Assembly: GCA_963752935.1 (NCBI GenBank)
Contig: CAVWAL010000005.1
Span: forward strand, 591,946 to 655,945
Origin: RI-153 sp963752935
GTDB taxonomy: Bacteria; Chloroflexota; Anaerolineae; Caldilineales; Caldilineaceae
Reading direction: 5' to 3'
DNA: 64,000 bases
The position numbers and the translations under genes are program-made. Numbering within the stretch: the first letter of the stretch is position 1; each line of letters opens with the position of its first letter. This document shows positions 25,300 to 36,900 of this stretch, one piece after another. Under the pieces are notes generated by a model that saw only the letters and a program-made list of their open reading frames with translations, was not told the DNA's origin and ran no database searches.

Positions 25300-27120
25300 T
25301 CAGGACTCGGCGATCTCGCGCAGGTTGTCACGGATCATCAACAGCACCAGCGCAGCCATCACCAGCACCAGGGTCTGCCACCAGAACTCGATAAAGAGGA
25401 TGATCGATGTGACCATGGCCAGGAAGATAGAGAGCCGCAATAGATAGTTCAAGATGCGCCGCTGTGTCACCGCTTCGACGGCCCCGAAGGCGATCGCCGC
25501 GATCACCACCCACAGCGGCCATTCCGACGGACGCACCACCACCAGCGCCGTGAGCACGACAAACAACAACCCGCCGCTGAGCGCCGCCCAGTAGCGGATA
25601 ATGGGCCACGCTGTGGTCGTGGGGATCGGCGGTTCGGGCAGATGGGCGCGGCGGATGTGGCTGCGTGGATCTCCGAAGTCGCCTTGTTTGAGGCGTTGCA
25701 ATCGGGCTTGACCGGCATCCTGGCTTTCACCCAGATCGGTCAGGCGTTGGCTCAGGGCGTGCAGCGCAGCTTCGGCTTCGCGCATCGTCACCAGCCGCCG
25801 CGCCAGCAGGTTGCTCAGGTAGGGCGACGTACTCAGGCTGTCCACTTCGAGTTGCAGGTCGCGTACATAATGGCGCTGCGCCACCAGTTGTGTTTCCAAC
25901 TGTTGCGCTTCCTCTTGCTGACGCGCCAACAACGATGCCAGCGCGTCCACCATGCGCCTGGGCGGCAACACCTTGTCCAGCCCGGCCCAGGCCAGCGGAT
26001 CGCGCCAGGACAGGCGGATCGTACCGTCGCGGTTGTACTTTGGCCCCGAGGGCGCACGCTCGCCGCCCATCGGGTCCTGTGTGTCCAACCCCCACAGGCC
26101 GCGATACTCATCCACCCAGGGGTCGTCGTCGGAGATGAGGCGGGGCGTCCAGGCGTCGCCGCCCTGGCCGATGTGTCGTCCGTCGCCGCGGGCATAGTCC
26201 ACGAAGGGAACGCTGAAAAGCGCCATCAGACTGGCTTCCAGCCCGAGCGAGCGGCTCTGGCGCAAGACACCCGTCCAGAACTGATCGAGACCGCGGGTGA
26301 GCCGGTGTGCGCCTTCGAGGAAGGCCGGTTCGACGCGCATGAGGTATTCGCCCCGGGCGAAGTAGCTGGCATGAGAACCGGCCCCGGCGAAGATGACAGG
26401 ATGGGTTTCGCCCACCTTCTTCACTTCGGGGTCATCCCAACGGCGGCGCAGATCGTCGCCGCCAAAGTCGTGTGAAGCATAGGCCACCCAGAGCGGCGTC
26501 GCCTCACCCTCCGTCTCTTCGCGGCCTTCACCGTCGGAAAGGTAGACGAAGACCTGCTCCCAATCCGATTCGTGGTCGTTGACGCCGTAGAAGCTGGAAC
26601 GCCAGTCGTTCATGGCGTAGAAGTAGATGTAGTGCAGAATCGTATAGCCTGCCTCGTGCAGGACGCGGCCGTAGTAGACAGGCCCACCCCTGAATCGACG
26701 ATACTGGATTTCGGCCTGCGCCGCCGTGCCGCCAGGGACACGCCCGCGCAGGATCAGCGATGCATCGAAGAGACCATCGAGAATGCGGCTGGTGAGGCCC
26801 ACTCGTTCCAGCCGGTTGGGGTTGCGCAGGTGGGGCCGATCCTTACGCTTGCGCCAGCGTTGGTAGGCAATTGGATCGAGCGGTTCGGCCACGAATTGCA
26901 GGTAGAGACGTCCATCGCGAACACGATTCCCGTAGCGGCCCAGCGTTTGCACGCTGAGTTCTCTGGGTACAGCCAGCCGTGTGGGTTCGTTACTGGCAAT
27001 CCGCCACAGAGAACAGTCCGCCAGGTAGTCATCCACGGCGCAGGGGAAAAACATTTCGCCTTCGGTGTAGCAGACGACAGGTTCGTACTGTCGTAGCAGG
27101 TCAAGATCGTTCGCCGACAT
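25300..27120 (-). CDS. Membrane protein with a Vps62-like N-terminal region
   Basis: This 606-residue protein has an N-terminal soluble domain (about 1-380). It contains YEPVVCYTEGEMFFPCAVDDY, HYIYFYAMNDWRSSFYGVND and HESDWEQVFVYLSDG, followed by PVIFAGAGSHASYF. The HxxDWE and GSHASY pattern resembles Vps62-type and related eukaryote-like domains, but I treat this as a weak match. Residues about 395-480 are coiled coil (EEAQQLETQLVAQRHYVRDL). The C-terminus has four or more hydrophobic segments from about residue 505 (LSGGLLFVVLTALVVV; LWVVIAAIAFGAVEA; FLAMVTSIILFIEFW; LVLVMAALVLLMI). It is translationally coupled to the upstream four-helix membrane gene (ATG directly follows that gene's TAG). 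Confidence 0.7.
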   Translation of the reverse strand: MSANDLDLLRQYEPVVCYTEGEMFFPCAVDDYLADCSLWRIASNEPTRLAVPRELSVQTLGRYGNRVRDGRLYLQFVAEPLDPIAYQRWRKRKDRPHLRNPNRLERVGLTSRILDGLFDASLILRGRVPGGTAAQAEIQYRRFRGGPVYYGRVLHEAGYTILHYIYFYAMNDWRSSFYGVNDHESDWEQVFVYLSDGEGREETEGEATPLWVAYASHDFGGDDLRRRWDDPEVKKVGETHPVIFAGAGSHASYFARGEYLMRVEPAFLEGAHRLTRGLDQFWTGVLRQSRSLGLEASLMALFSVPFVDYARGDGRHIGQGGDAWTPRLISDDDPWVDEYRGLWGLDTQDPMGGERAPSGPKYNRDGTIRLSWRDPLAWAGLDKVLPPRRMVDALASLLARQQEEAQQLETQLVAQRHYVRDLQLEVDSLSTSPYLSNLLARRLVTMREAEAALHALSQRLTDLGESQDAGQARLQRLKQGDFGDPRSHIRRAHLPEPPIPTTTAWPIIRYWAALSGGLLFVVLTALVVVRPSEWPLWVVIAAIAFGAVEAVTQRRILNYLLRLSIFLAMVTSIILFIEFWWQTLVLVMAALVLLMIRDNLREIAES

Positions 27121-27546
27121 CTATTGATTCTTCTCCTCTCCAGACGGGCGCAGGAAGAGTTGTTGGACTTCACTCTGATTCAGGTAGAAGACCATCAGGA
27201 CGTTTAGAAACATCATGATGTAGTTGGGTTGTCCCCAGAAATAGGCGCGCAGCCCATTGGCCAAACTGTAGGCGAAGAGCAGCATCATCCAATACCAGAC
27301 CCAACTGCGGCGCGTCCACACGCCGATGACGACGCGAAGCGTCCACAGAATTTGGACGAGCGACACGACGATCTCCACTTTCGAGATGTCAACGGTGTCG
27401 ATCCACTCCGGGTAGGGGTTCACGAAGATCAGCAGCACCAATGCTGCTTGCACGATCATCTGTACAATCATTAAGCCCACAATCGCCTTCAACCCGAAAG
27501 GGAGATCGCGGGGAGGCACCGGCGGATTGGATTGTATCTGCTTCAC
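27121..27546 (-). CDS. Small integral membrane protein, four helices
   Basis: The 141-residue protein starts with GTG 27546 after AAGG. It has four hydrophobic segments: LKAIVGLMIVQMIVQAALVL, VVSLVQILWTLRVVIGVW, WVWYWMMLLFAYSLANGL and YIMMFLNVLMVFYL. No motif identifies a function. Its stop abuts the start of the 606-residue membrane protein, so the two are made together and may form a complex. Confidence 0.75.
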   Translation of the reverse strand: MKQIQSNPPVPPRDLPFGLKAIVGLMIVQMIVQAALVLLIFVNPYPEWIDTVDISKVEIVVSLVQILWTLRVVIGVWTRRSWVWYWMMLLFAYSLANGLRAYFWGQPNYIMMFLNVLMVFYLNQSEVQQLFLRPSGEEKNQ

Positions 27547-27955
27547 GACACTGCCTTTCTACGTCACTGCGGAAGACAACGGCATTGTCCTATGCCCTGG
27601 GTTATACCACAAAAGCCGGCAGAAAATCCATGTACTCCTTGATGGGGCGCACCTGGGCATCGGTGTGTCGATACCGTGCGAGAAGGGGCAACAAAGCGAA
27701 ACTCGGTTCATCCGCCCGATCCTCGGCTTATTCTGATCTGGCAGCGACGATCAAACGGCTCATCAAACGCTTACCAAACGCACTATCAATTAAGCTGGCT
27801 CCAAGAAAGATTGATCCGAGCGTGGGATCGGCAAGCGAACGGGCCGGCATCCGACCATACCAGTCGGCTGTTTCTCCCCAATCTCGCGCCCCCAGTCAGC
27901 GCCCGAATTCAGCAACTGACAACCTCCCTCAGGTGTCGCACAAAGGAAAAACAAA
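27547..27955. other. Regulatory region between divergent genes
   Basis: About 400 bases separate the minus-strand membrane operon from the giant Rhs gene. The part from 27753 to 27797 is the second triple-heptamer promoter. Open frames here look like chance products. Nothing else was recognised. Confidence 0.6.
27753..27797 (+). promoter_or_regulatory. Triple heptamer activator site and promoter, copy B
   Basis: Direct repeats CAAACGG (27753-27759), CAAACGC (27765-27771) and CAAACGC (27776-27782) precede a TAAGCT -10 (27792-27797) by 9 bases. The repeat-to-repeat distances (12 and 11) equal those of copy A. The leader to ATG 27956 is about 150 bases. Confidence 0.75.
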
Positions 27956-30900
27956 ATGCAACGAACATTGCGCAAAGTCCTGTCGATTCTGCTCTGTCTT
28001 TCCTATTTGCTCAACCTGTTACCGCCGCCACTGGCCTCAGCTCAACCACTACGCCAGGATCAGCCAGGGGAGACGACTGCCCGGCTCTTTCTGCCTGTCG
28101 TTCAGGGAGGGTCAGGAACCGCCACCGGCGTAGGGACACCGAACACCAACTCGCGCGCACTCTGTTCTCTATACCCCATCGCGCTGCCTGCTGCTCTTGT
28201 GGCTGAGACCAGCCCCGGCTCGACGATTGGCAACCTGTCCATTGGGGTAGGACCGGGCAACTTTGGCTGGCTCTCCTGGGATGGCAGCAACAGCGTCTCT
28301 TCGTTGGTCGCCAGCCTGACACCGCCGGGGAACAGCCAGAACTACATCAATCCCACCAACGCCGGCGACCGTATTCTCAGCATCGGTGACCCGGTCCGCG
28401 GCCGCCCTGGGGTTGCCAATTCGAGTTCGCTGCGCACCGCGCTGGGCAAACTCCGCGAGGACGATTTCCTCGTGCCTTTGTGGAATCAAACCAGCGGCCA
28501 GGGGAACGGGCTGACCTATCAGGTCGCCGGTTTTGCGCGTGTGGAACTGGAAAGCTTCAATTTGTCCGGTAACGACCGGATCAGCGTACGCTTCCTCGGT
28601 TATGCGGCCTGTGATGGCAGCGATATCACGCCAACGCCGACCAAGACACCCACCAAAACGCCGACGCGTCAGGTGACAGCGACCATGACGGCCACGGCGA
28701 CCAAAACGCCTACCAGAACACCAACATCCTCAGCGACGGCCACAAGCACACCAACCTCCACTGGAACGGCCACACTGCCGGTGCGGCCTGTTTTGGAATG
28801 TGTGGTGATGAATGGATCTCAAAGCTATACGGCCTACTTTGGTTATCTCAATGAAAACGCCTTTTCGGTCACCATTCCTATCGGCAGCCAGAATCGCTTC
28901 ACCCCGGCCCCTGAGAATCGCGGCCAACCGACCGTCTTCGCGCCGGGGCGCACACCTTTCTATCCCAATGCCGCCTTCAGCGTGAACTTTGACGGCAGCA
29001 ACCTGGTCTGGACGCTCCAAGGGCGTACCTCCACGGCATCAGCCAATTCGACCCGCTGTGCCCAGCAGACCACACCGACACCAACCGCCACCGCGACGGC
29101 AACGGAAACACCGACCGCCACGGCAACGGCTACCTCCACAGCAGAAGAGCCGACGGCCACGCCGACCAATACACCAACAGAGACGCCGGTCGCTACGGCC
29201 ACAGAAACACCGACACCAACCGCCACCGCGACGGCGACGGAAACACCGACAGCCACGGCAACGGCTACCTCCACAGCAGAAGAGCCGACGGCCACGCCGA
29301 CCGATACACCAACAGAGACGCCGGTCGCTACGGCCACAGAAACACCGACACCAACCGCCACCGCGACGGCGACGGAAACCCCGACCGCCACGGCAACGGC
29401 TACCTCCACAGCGGAAGAGCCGACGGCCACGCCGACCGATACACCAACAGAGACGCCGGTCGCTACGGCCACAGAAACACCGACACCAACCGCCACCGCG
29501 ACGGCGACGGAAACGCCGACAGCGACAGCAACCGCGACGGAAACCAATACGCCGACGGCCACGCCGACTAACACGGCCACGGTTCAGCCCAATCGCGCGC
29601 CGGTTGCCAACAACGATGCCTACGCCACCCAACAGGACACGACACTGACGATCGGCGCGGCGACAGGTCTCTTGGCCAACGACAGCGACCCCGATCTCGA
29701 TCCGATCCAGGCTGTTCTCGTGGCGACGCCCACCAATGGCACGTTGACCCTCAGCCCCAATGGCGCGTTTACCTACCAGCCTGCGCCAGGTTTCAGCGGC
29801 CTGGATAGCTTCACCTATCGCGCCGGCGACGGCCAGTTGACCTCCAACATTGCCACCGTCGGCCTGATTGTGCGGACGGCAAATGCTGAACCCGAAACGC
29901 CTTCGGGCAGGGGCGTCATCGCCGGGGAAGTCTATAATGCGGGCAATGGCCTGCCCCTGCCCGGCGCTACCGTGGAATTCCTCAGCCTGGACGGGCAGAC
30001 GCTCGACCCGATTGTGACTGCCAACAGCAATGCCGGCGGACGATTCCGCCTGGTCAGCGATCCTGGCGTGGTGCGGCTGCGCGTCTCGTTGACCGGTTAC
30101 ACCGCCGTCGAACGCACGGTGACCGTCGTCGGTGGGCAGATCGTCAGCCCAATTGACGTGCGCCTGACCGCCCTCGCCGTAGGGACGAACCTGCCCTCGC
30201 TGCTCGGCGGCGCCGTGACCTCGCCGGGCGACCAGGCCACCCTTACCATCCCGGCGTTTGGCCTCATCGATGATACCACCGTCAGCCTCACCGACGTCAG
30301 CGGACAGGGGACGGCGGCGATCCTGCCCATTGGCTGGTCGCCTGTAGCCGTCGTCGAGATCGGCCCGGCAAACATTGCCTTTGACCCGGCGGCGACGCTG
30401 GCGATCTCGCTCACCGCGCCGCTGCCCGCCAACGCCACTGTCATCGTCGCCCAATTGACCAATGGCGTGTGGATCTCCACCGGCAATGCCGTGATCGGCG
30501 GTGACGGCGCATCGATCTCCACCGACGTGACCCAGAGCGGCCAGGTGGTCTTCCTGCTGCCTGACGCCGTCAATGGACCGGCGTTGCCTGCCGCCGGGGA
30601 GCCGGTGACCAGCGCGCAGCCCATCGATCCGCCCACAGCCATCACCGCGGCAATTCTGCCATCGGCGCAGGTACTCTTTGCCCGCACCGAAACCAGCACC
30701 GAAGCCGCCGTCCAGGTAACCGCGCCGACGCCGCTGCAAAGCGGTCTGGCCGTGCGCATGAATCTGACGGAAGCCTATGATTTCCTGGCAGATACTCATC
30801 TTTACCCGCCGCCTACGGCCCAGGACCTGATCCTCTATGCCTACCCGGCCGATAGCGGCGCCCGTACCCTGCGCGCGGACTTCCCGGTGTCGGCCTCGCG

Positions 30901-33900
30901 GACCTTCGATCCCTATGCCCTGGAACTGGGCCTGATCAGCCTGGCCGCCCAATGGCCCGTCGAGAACAACAGCTATGGCATCGTCTTCACGTCCAACGGC
31001 GGCACGGTGACGGCCAACGGTGGTGCATCGGTGACGATCCCCGCCGGCGCGCTCAACACCGACATCCCCGTGAGCTTGACGGCGCTGGGCCCGAGTGAAA
31101 TCAACATGGCGCTGCCCACAACACTCGTCCCGCTGGGCATGGTCTCGCTCGATCTGCAAGGCGCGACGTTGAATGCACCGGTCGCGCTCTCGATCCCCGC
31201 GCCGGTGGACGTCAGCACCACGGATCAGATCCTGGTGGCCGAACTGGTCGAAGCCAATGGGATCAGCCAGCTTGCCCTCGTGGCTCTGGCCGCTTTGCAG
31301 GATGGCTATCTCGTCGCCCAAACCGATCCGCTGGGCGACGGCTCACTGACGCTGCCCGGTGTGCGCAACGGCGGGCGCTATCTCTTTGTGCGCTCCACCG
31401 TGGATCTGGGCTATGTCAGCGGCCAGGCCCGCGATACGGGTAACCAGGTGCTGGCCAGCGCCCTGCTCTCGAGCGACAACTTCCCGGTGATCGCCCTCAG
31501 CGGTGCAGACGGCGGCTATGTCCTCGCTGCGCCCGTTGGCGCAGTGACCGTGCGCGCCGTCGATCCCAACACCCAAGACGAATTGAGCCAATCCGGCGCA
31601 CTGGCGGCGAAGAACGAGGTGATCACCATTGATCTCTCGTTGACGCCCACGCCGCCGCGCATTGTCGCCGCCAGCCCCATCAGCGGCGCGCTGAGTGTGC
31701 CGCTTACCAGCACCGTCAGCGTCATCTTCTCCGAGCCGGTGAACGCCGCCAATATTGGCAACGGCGTCATGAGCCTGGTTACCCGCAGCGGCGCCGTCAA
31801 TGGAAGTGTGACGCTTTCGCCCAATGGCCGCGTGTTGCGCTTCTGGCCCGCCGCGCCGCTGACCTCCGAGACGGTCTACACGCTGACCGTCGCTAATACC
31901 ATCGTGGACCTGACCGGCAATCCGCTGGCGCACAGCTATGTCAGCGCCTTCACTACTGTGGATCGCACGCCGCCGCAGCTTTCCGGCGTGATCGCCGCCA
32001 CCATCCCCAACGCCCAGGGCCTTTCCGAAGTCACCGGCAGCCAGGGGACGGTGGACCCGACCTGGCTGGTGCAGGTCTTTAACAAGACGCGCAACGCCAC
32101 CACCAACGTCACACCCGATCCGGCACTGGGTAGCTTCAGCGCCCTGGTTCCGGCGAGCGTAGCCGACAAGTTGGAAATCGTCCTGCGCGATGACGCAGGC
32201 AACATCACCCGCATCCCGGTGCCGCCCTTCCAGGGTGAGGACGGCAGCGTCGTCATCGGCGTCGAAGGCGGTACCGTGACCGGCGCCGGCGGCGTCTTCG
32301 CCCAGATCGATCCCGGTTCGCTGCCCGATGGCAGCATCGTCAAGGTGGCAGCCGTCACCGATGCCGCCGACCTGCCGCTGCCGCTGCCCGTGAGCGACAA
32401 TGTCACCGATACGGTGACGATCACCGACAGCACCTTCTTCATGGGCTTCGTCGGCGGCGTGAAACTAGATCTTAATGGGGCAACGCCGCAGAAATACATC
32501 GACATCGCCTTCCCGGCCCCGGCTGGGGCAACGGCGGATGATCAGATCCTGGTGGCGCAGGCGATCACACTGCCCAACGGCACGCAGGCGTGGACACTCG
32601 TCGACCGCGCCTCGTTCGACCCTGCCACCAACACCTATCGCACCGCCTCGCCGCCCTTCCCCGGCGCGCTGGCCACCGCCAGTTACGCCTTCCTCAAGCC
32701 GACAGAGTTGCTCTTCCCCGGCGCGAACGGCGAATTGGACACGATGCCGCTACGCCCGACCAGCGATGACGTCATCCAGACCCGCATGGTCAACGGCCAG
32801 GAAGCGAGCGTCATCGCCCCCGGCACAGATGGTATCTTGCAGACGCGGCCGCTGCCCGGCACCGATGACGAAGTGGTGACCGACTGTGTCAGCTATGTCT
32901 CCATGAGCTACAGTCTGGGGCTGGACATCTTCATGATCGCGGCGGGCAACCCGTTTGCCTACCCGTCCACCGGCTACAGCAAGGTGACGATCGTGGGCTT
33001 CTGCAACCAGCCGTTGAACATCCAGGTGATCGACGCCAATACCAACCAGGTCGCCTTCACAGTGACCGAAGTTGCGCCGTCGCTACGCAACACGATCCTG
33101 ACGCCGCCGACCTTCATCACCGACGACACAACGCCGCCCAGGGTGGTCGGCACACTGCTGCCCACCCAACTCTACGACGATCAACAGGAAGTGCTGATCC
33201 GCTTCTCGGAGCCTATCGACATTCCTTCGGCCAAGGCCAACATCAAGGTCAAGGATAGCGCGGGCAACCCGGTCGGCGGCGCTGTAGACGTACTCTACGA
33301 GAACGAGGTGGCGCTCTTCCGCCCGAACGTGGCCTTCCGCCTGGGCGAAAAATATACTGTCGAGGTCACCGGTACGCGCGACTTCGCCTCGAATCTGGTC
33401 GAGATCGAGAGTGAGATCACCTTCAAACGGGCCGAACCACGCTCGCTGGGCGGGCTGGTCAATACGCCGCTGGGCGAAATGCTCAAACGCTGTATCTCAC
33501 CGGAGAACTGCACCCAGGGCGGTCAAGGGATCGCCGCCTTCGGCAACATCCTCTTTGTCGCCAACGGCATCCAGCGCACCGATGAGACATATGCCACACC
33601 GAGCAACCCAACCCGGCTGCTGGTGGTGGACATGAACAACCCCGCTGCTCCCAAGGTGATCGGCTGGAATCAGACCTACATGCAATCCCCGCGTGGGGTG
33701 GCGATCCTGCCCGACATCTCGTTCTCGTACAAGACCGCCGCCGGGCAGGATAAACGCTTTGCCGGGGATCTGCTGCTTGTGGTGGGCGGGACGCTGCACT
33801 ACTTCGACTCCAAGCTGGAGGTCTACGACGTCACCGCTTGTCTCAATCGGCAGGATGGTATCCCCGGCGGCGAGTTCGAGAACTGTATGCAGGATGAACT

Positions 33901-36900
33901 CTTCCTGCCGCCCTATGCCGCTGCCGACGCAGTCGGTCCGCTGGTGGCGATGAAGTTTCTGGCGACGGCGATTGGCGATCTACCGCGCGTCGGCGTGCCG
34001 CCAGATCCCGGTCTGGCCCGCCAGGTGGTGGCGATCCACAACCGGCTGACAGCCACGGCGAACGGCCAACTGGTGCGCGAGGATCAGGCGATTGCCTACG
34101 TCAACGTCGTGCCACTGGGTCTGGTGGCGGTGGATGTGGTCGCCGCGGTCAGAACCTATATGAAGAATTACGAGGTGACCAATCCTGAGCCTGACCGCTG
34201 GGCGATCGACGGCCTTTTCCGCGGCAGCTTCACGGGGATCGGGCTGGTCAAGAACATCCTGGCGGCGGCTGAGGAACCGAACAGCGCCAACCCGCGGCTG
34301 CGCATCCTCAACGCCAACATGGTCAGCCTGCAAGAGATCTTCCTGCCGCGCGCCTTCCGCGTGGCCGTGGGCAACAGCTTGATCTTCGATGTGGATCAGG
34401 ACGGCAATGTAGGCCACGCCGAGGACATAGACGACGATAACGGCGACAACCGCGCCGACGCTTCGGATCGTTCCAGCATCGACGAGACCTTTGATCTGGC
34501 GGTAGTGGCAGGCGGCGGCCAACGCGCACTCTACGTCATCGACCTCAGCCATCAGACGGCGCTGGACCACAACGCGCCGCTGACGGCGTCCGACGTGCAG
34601 TCCGTGGATCAGCGAGCCGTCTCGATCATCCCATTGCCGGCCTCGGCCTTCAACGTCTGTGTGGACTCGCGCGGCAAGCTGGCCTATGTCGATATGCCTG
34701 GCCGCGGCCTCGGCGTGGTCGATCTCAGCCATCTCCTCGGCGTCATCCGCGGGGAACTCAACGGTCGCGCCCTGATCGACAGCAACAACGACGGCCAGGA
34801 CGACCGCCTGCTCTACGTCTACCAGCCGGAAGGCTACTTCCTGCAATCGGGCACCGACCCGACCCAATACCTCAACGGGCTGGACTGTGAGGCGATGAAT
34901 TGGGAGATCGACGATCCGGCGCAGCTCTACGGCACACCGCTGCCCGGCACCGTCTATCTCAACTGGGATCGCACCGGACCCGAGACACTGGGTCTCTTCA
35001 GCCTGGCCGTAACCGAACCGATCTTCATCAACGACGATGTGGACGTGGTCAACGATGTGACCTGCGAACCCAAGCCCGAAGAACGCCAGATCCAGTTCAG
35101 CCTGAGCCACCCGGCCACCGTCACCGTCAAGATCGACGATGTGATCATCAAGCTCGACGGCGTGGATTTGCGCACCGGCCTGGAACACAATTACAGCGGC
35201 GAAACCGAGGTCAAGGAGATCCCCTATGCATCGGGTGTCTTCACGCTGCCCATCCCGCTGAAGACAATGGACCGTTTCGGCGAGTACGAACTGGCTGTGG
35301 AAGCGGTCTACATGAAGGCCGACCCCACTGTCGTCGGCTCGGTGGATGTCTCGAAGACCGTCACCGGCACGATCATCTATGATCTGCTCAACCCGGCTAC
35401 GCTGCCCATCGGCCACACCATGGTCGAAGGCGTCGATCTCTTCGACGGTCACCTGACCCACGCTACCCAGGATCTACGCATCCCCGGCCGCGGGCTTTCG
35501 ATAGAGTTGAACCGCTCGTACAGCAGCGCAGGCACCGACAGCGGCGGCGTCTTCGGCGCAGGCTGGAACCATAACCTGTCTGTGCGCTTGATCCGCGACA
35601 ACTGCAACCGGCTCGTCGTCATCGGCGGCGAAGGCACGGGCAACAGCTTCTCGAACCCTGCGCCCGATGCGGCCAAGTCGATACTCTATTCGTCCTCGCG
35701 CTTCCAGGTGGCGAACGATGCCCGCTTCTACACGCCGCAGATCGGCTACCATTCGACATTGATCGAAGATCCCGACGACGTTGATCCCGAAAAGAACCCG
35801 TCCACGTTCGACTTCTTCACCAAGAGCATGGTGCGCTATCACTTTGAACTGGAGCGCGACCTGCCCGGTGAGGTCTACACGTTGCGCTTCATGGAGGATC
35901 CCAACGGCAACCGGCTGACCTTCGACTACAAGGATGGCGACAGCGACGCATCCACGCTGGACACGGTGACCGACGAGGCGGGCCGCAAGCTCAAGCTCAC
36001 CTATAAGGAGATCTATCATCGCCAGCGCATCGTCAAGGCCGAGGCCATCCTGGTTGAGGGCAGCATTGACGCCGCCGAATTGAACATCGAGATCGAGTAC
36101 AGCTACGACGAGTTCGGCAATCTGATCTCTGTGACGCGCAAGTCGCCCTATGCCGGTTTCGGCTACAACGACGAGCGCAGCGAAGCGTACAAATACTCGA
36201 CCGAAAACCTGACCAACCCGAACGAGGACGCGCCGGATCGCCACAACTTGATCAAGTACACCGACCCGGCGGGCCACGTCACCGAGTATGTCTACTATGG
36301 CGAGAACGACGCCATCCCCGGGTGGACGGATCAGCCCAGCCGCGATCAGGAGTTCATCGTCGAAAAGTACGAATACATCAAGGAGATCCGCAAGCCCGAA
36401 AACGTGGTCGTCGCCTTCAGCTACGACCTTTCTACCGGCAAACGCTGGGTCGAGGATCCGCGCGAAGAGATCGGGGCGACGATCTACACGCTGGACGGCT
36501 ACGGAGCGGCGACCCGCATCGAGGAACCCATCGACGGCAGCCAATTCAAGGTAACGCAGACCGTCTGGTGTACCGTGGATACCTCCGCGCCGGAGTGCAA
36601 CGGCCAGAAGTCGGCGCAGCCGGTGAAGATGATCGACGCGTTGGGCCGTACGCATATTTACCAGTATGACGCTCAGGGCAGTCGCATCGAAGAGCGCATT
36701 GACTTCAGCACGATCAGCGATGGCAGCCTGCGCCCGGTCCTCGACGCCCAGGGCCAACAGGTGAACGAGATCGTCACTCGATCCACCTTCGATCCGCTCT
36801 TCAGCCACATCACAAGCCAGACCGACGCCGAGGGCAATACCACCTGGTACTGTTTCGACAGCCCCTCGGCGCCGCCGTCCGGTTCGCCCTGCCAGCCAAC

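Noticed and set aside
27441..28133. A 230-codon plus-strand frame before the Rhs gene
   Set aside because: It overlaps the divergent membrane gene, the triple-heptamer promoter and the Rhs signal peptide, and has no protein character.
29039..31321. Open frame of 760 codons on the minus strand across the Rhs gene
   Set aside because: It is antisense to a long, domain-rich protein and owes its length to the codon bias and repeats of the sense strand. Its sequence has no domain character.
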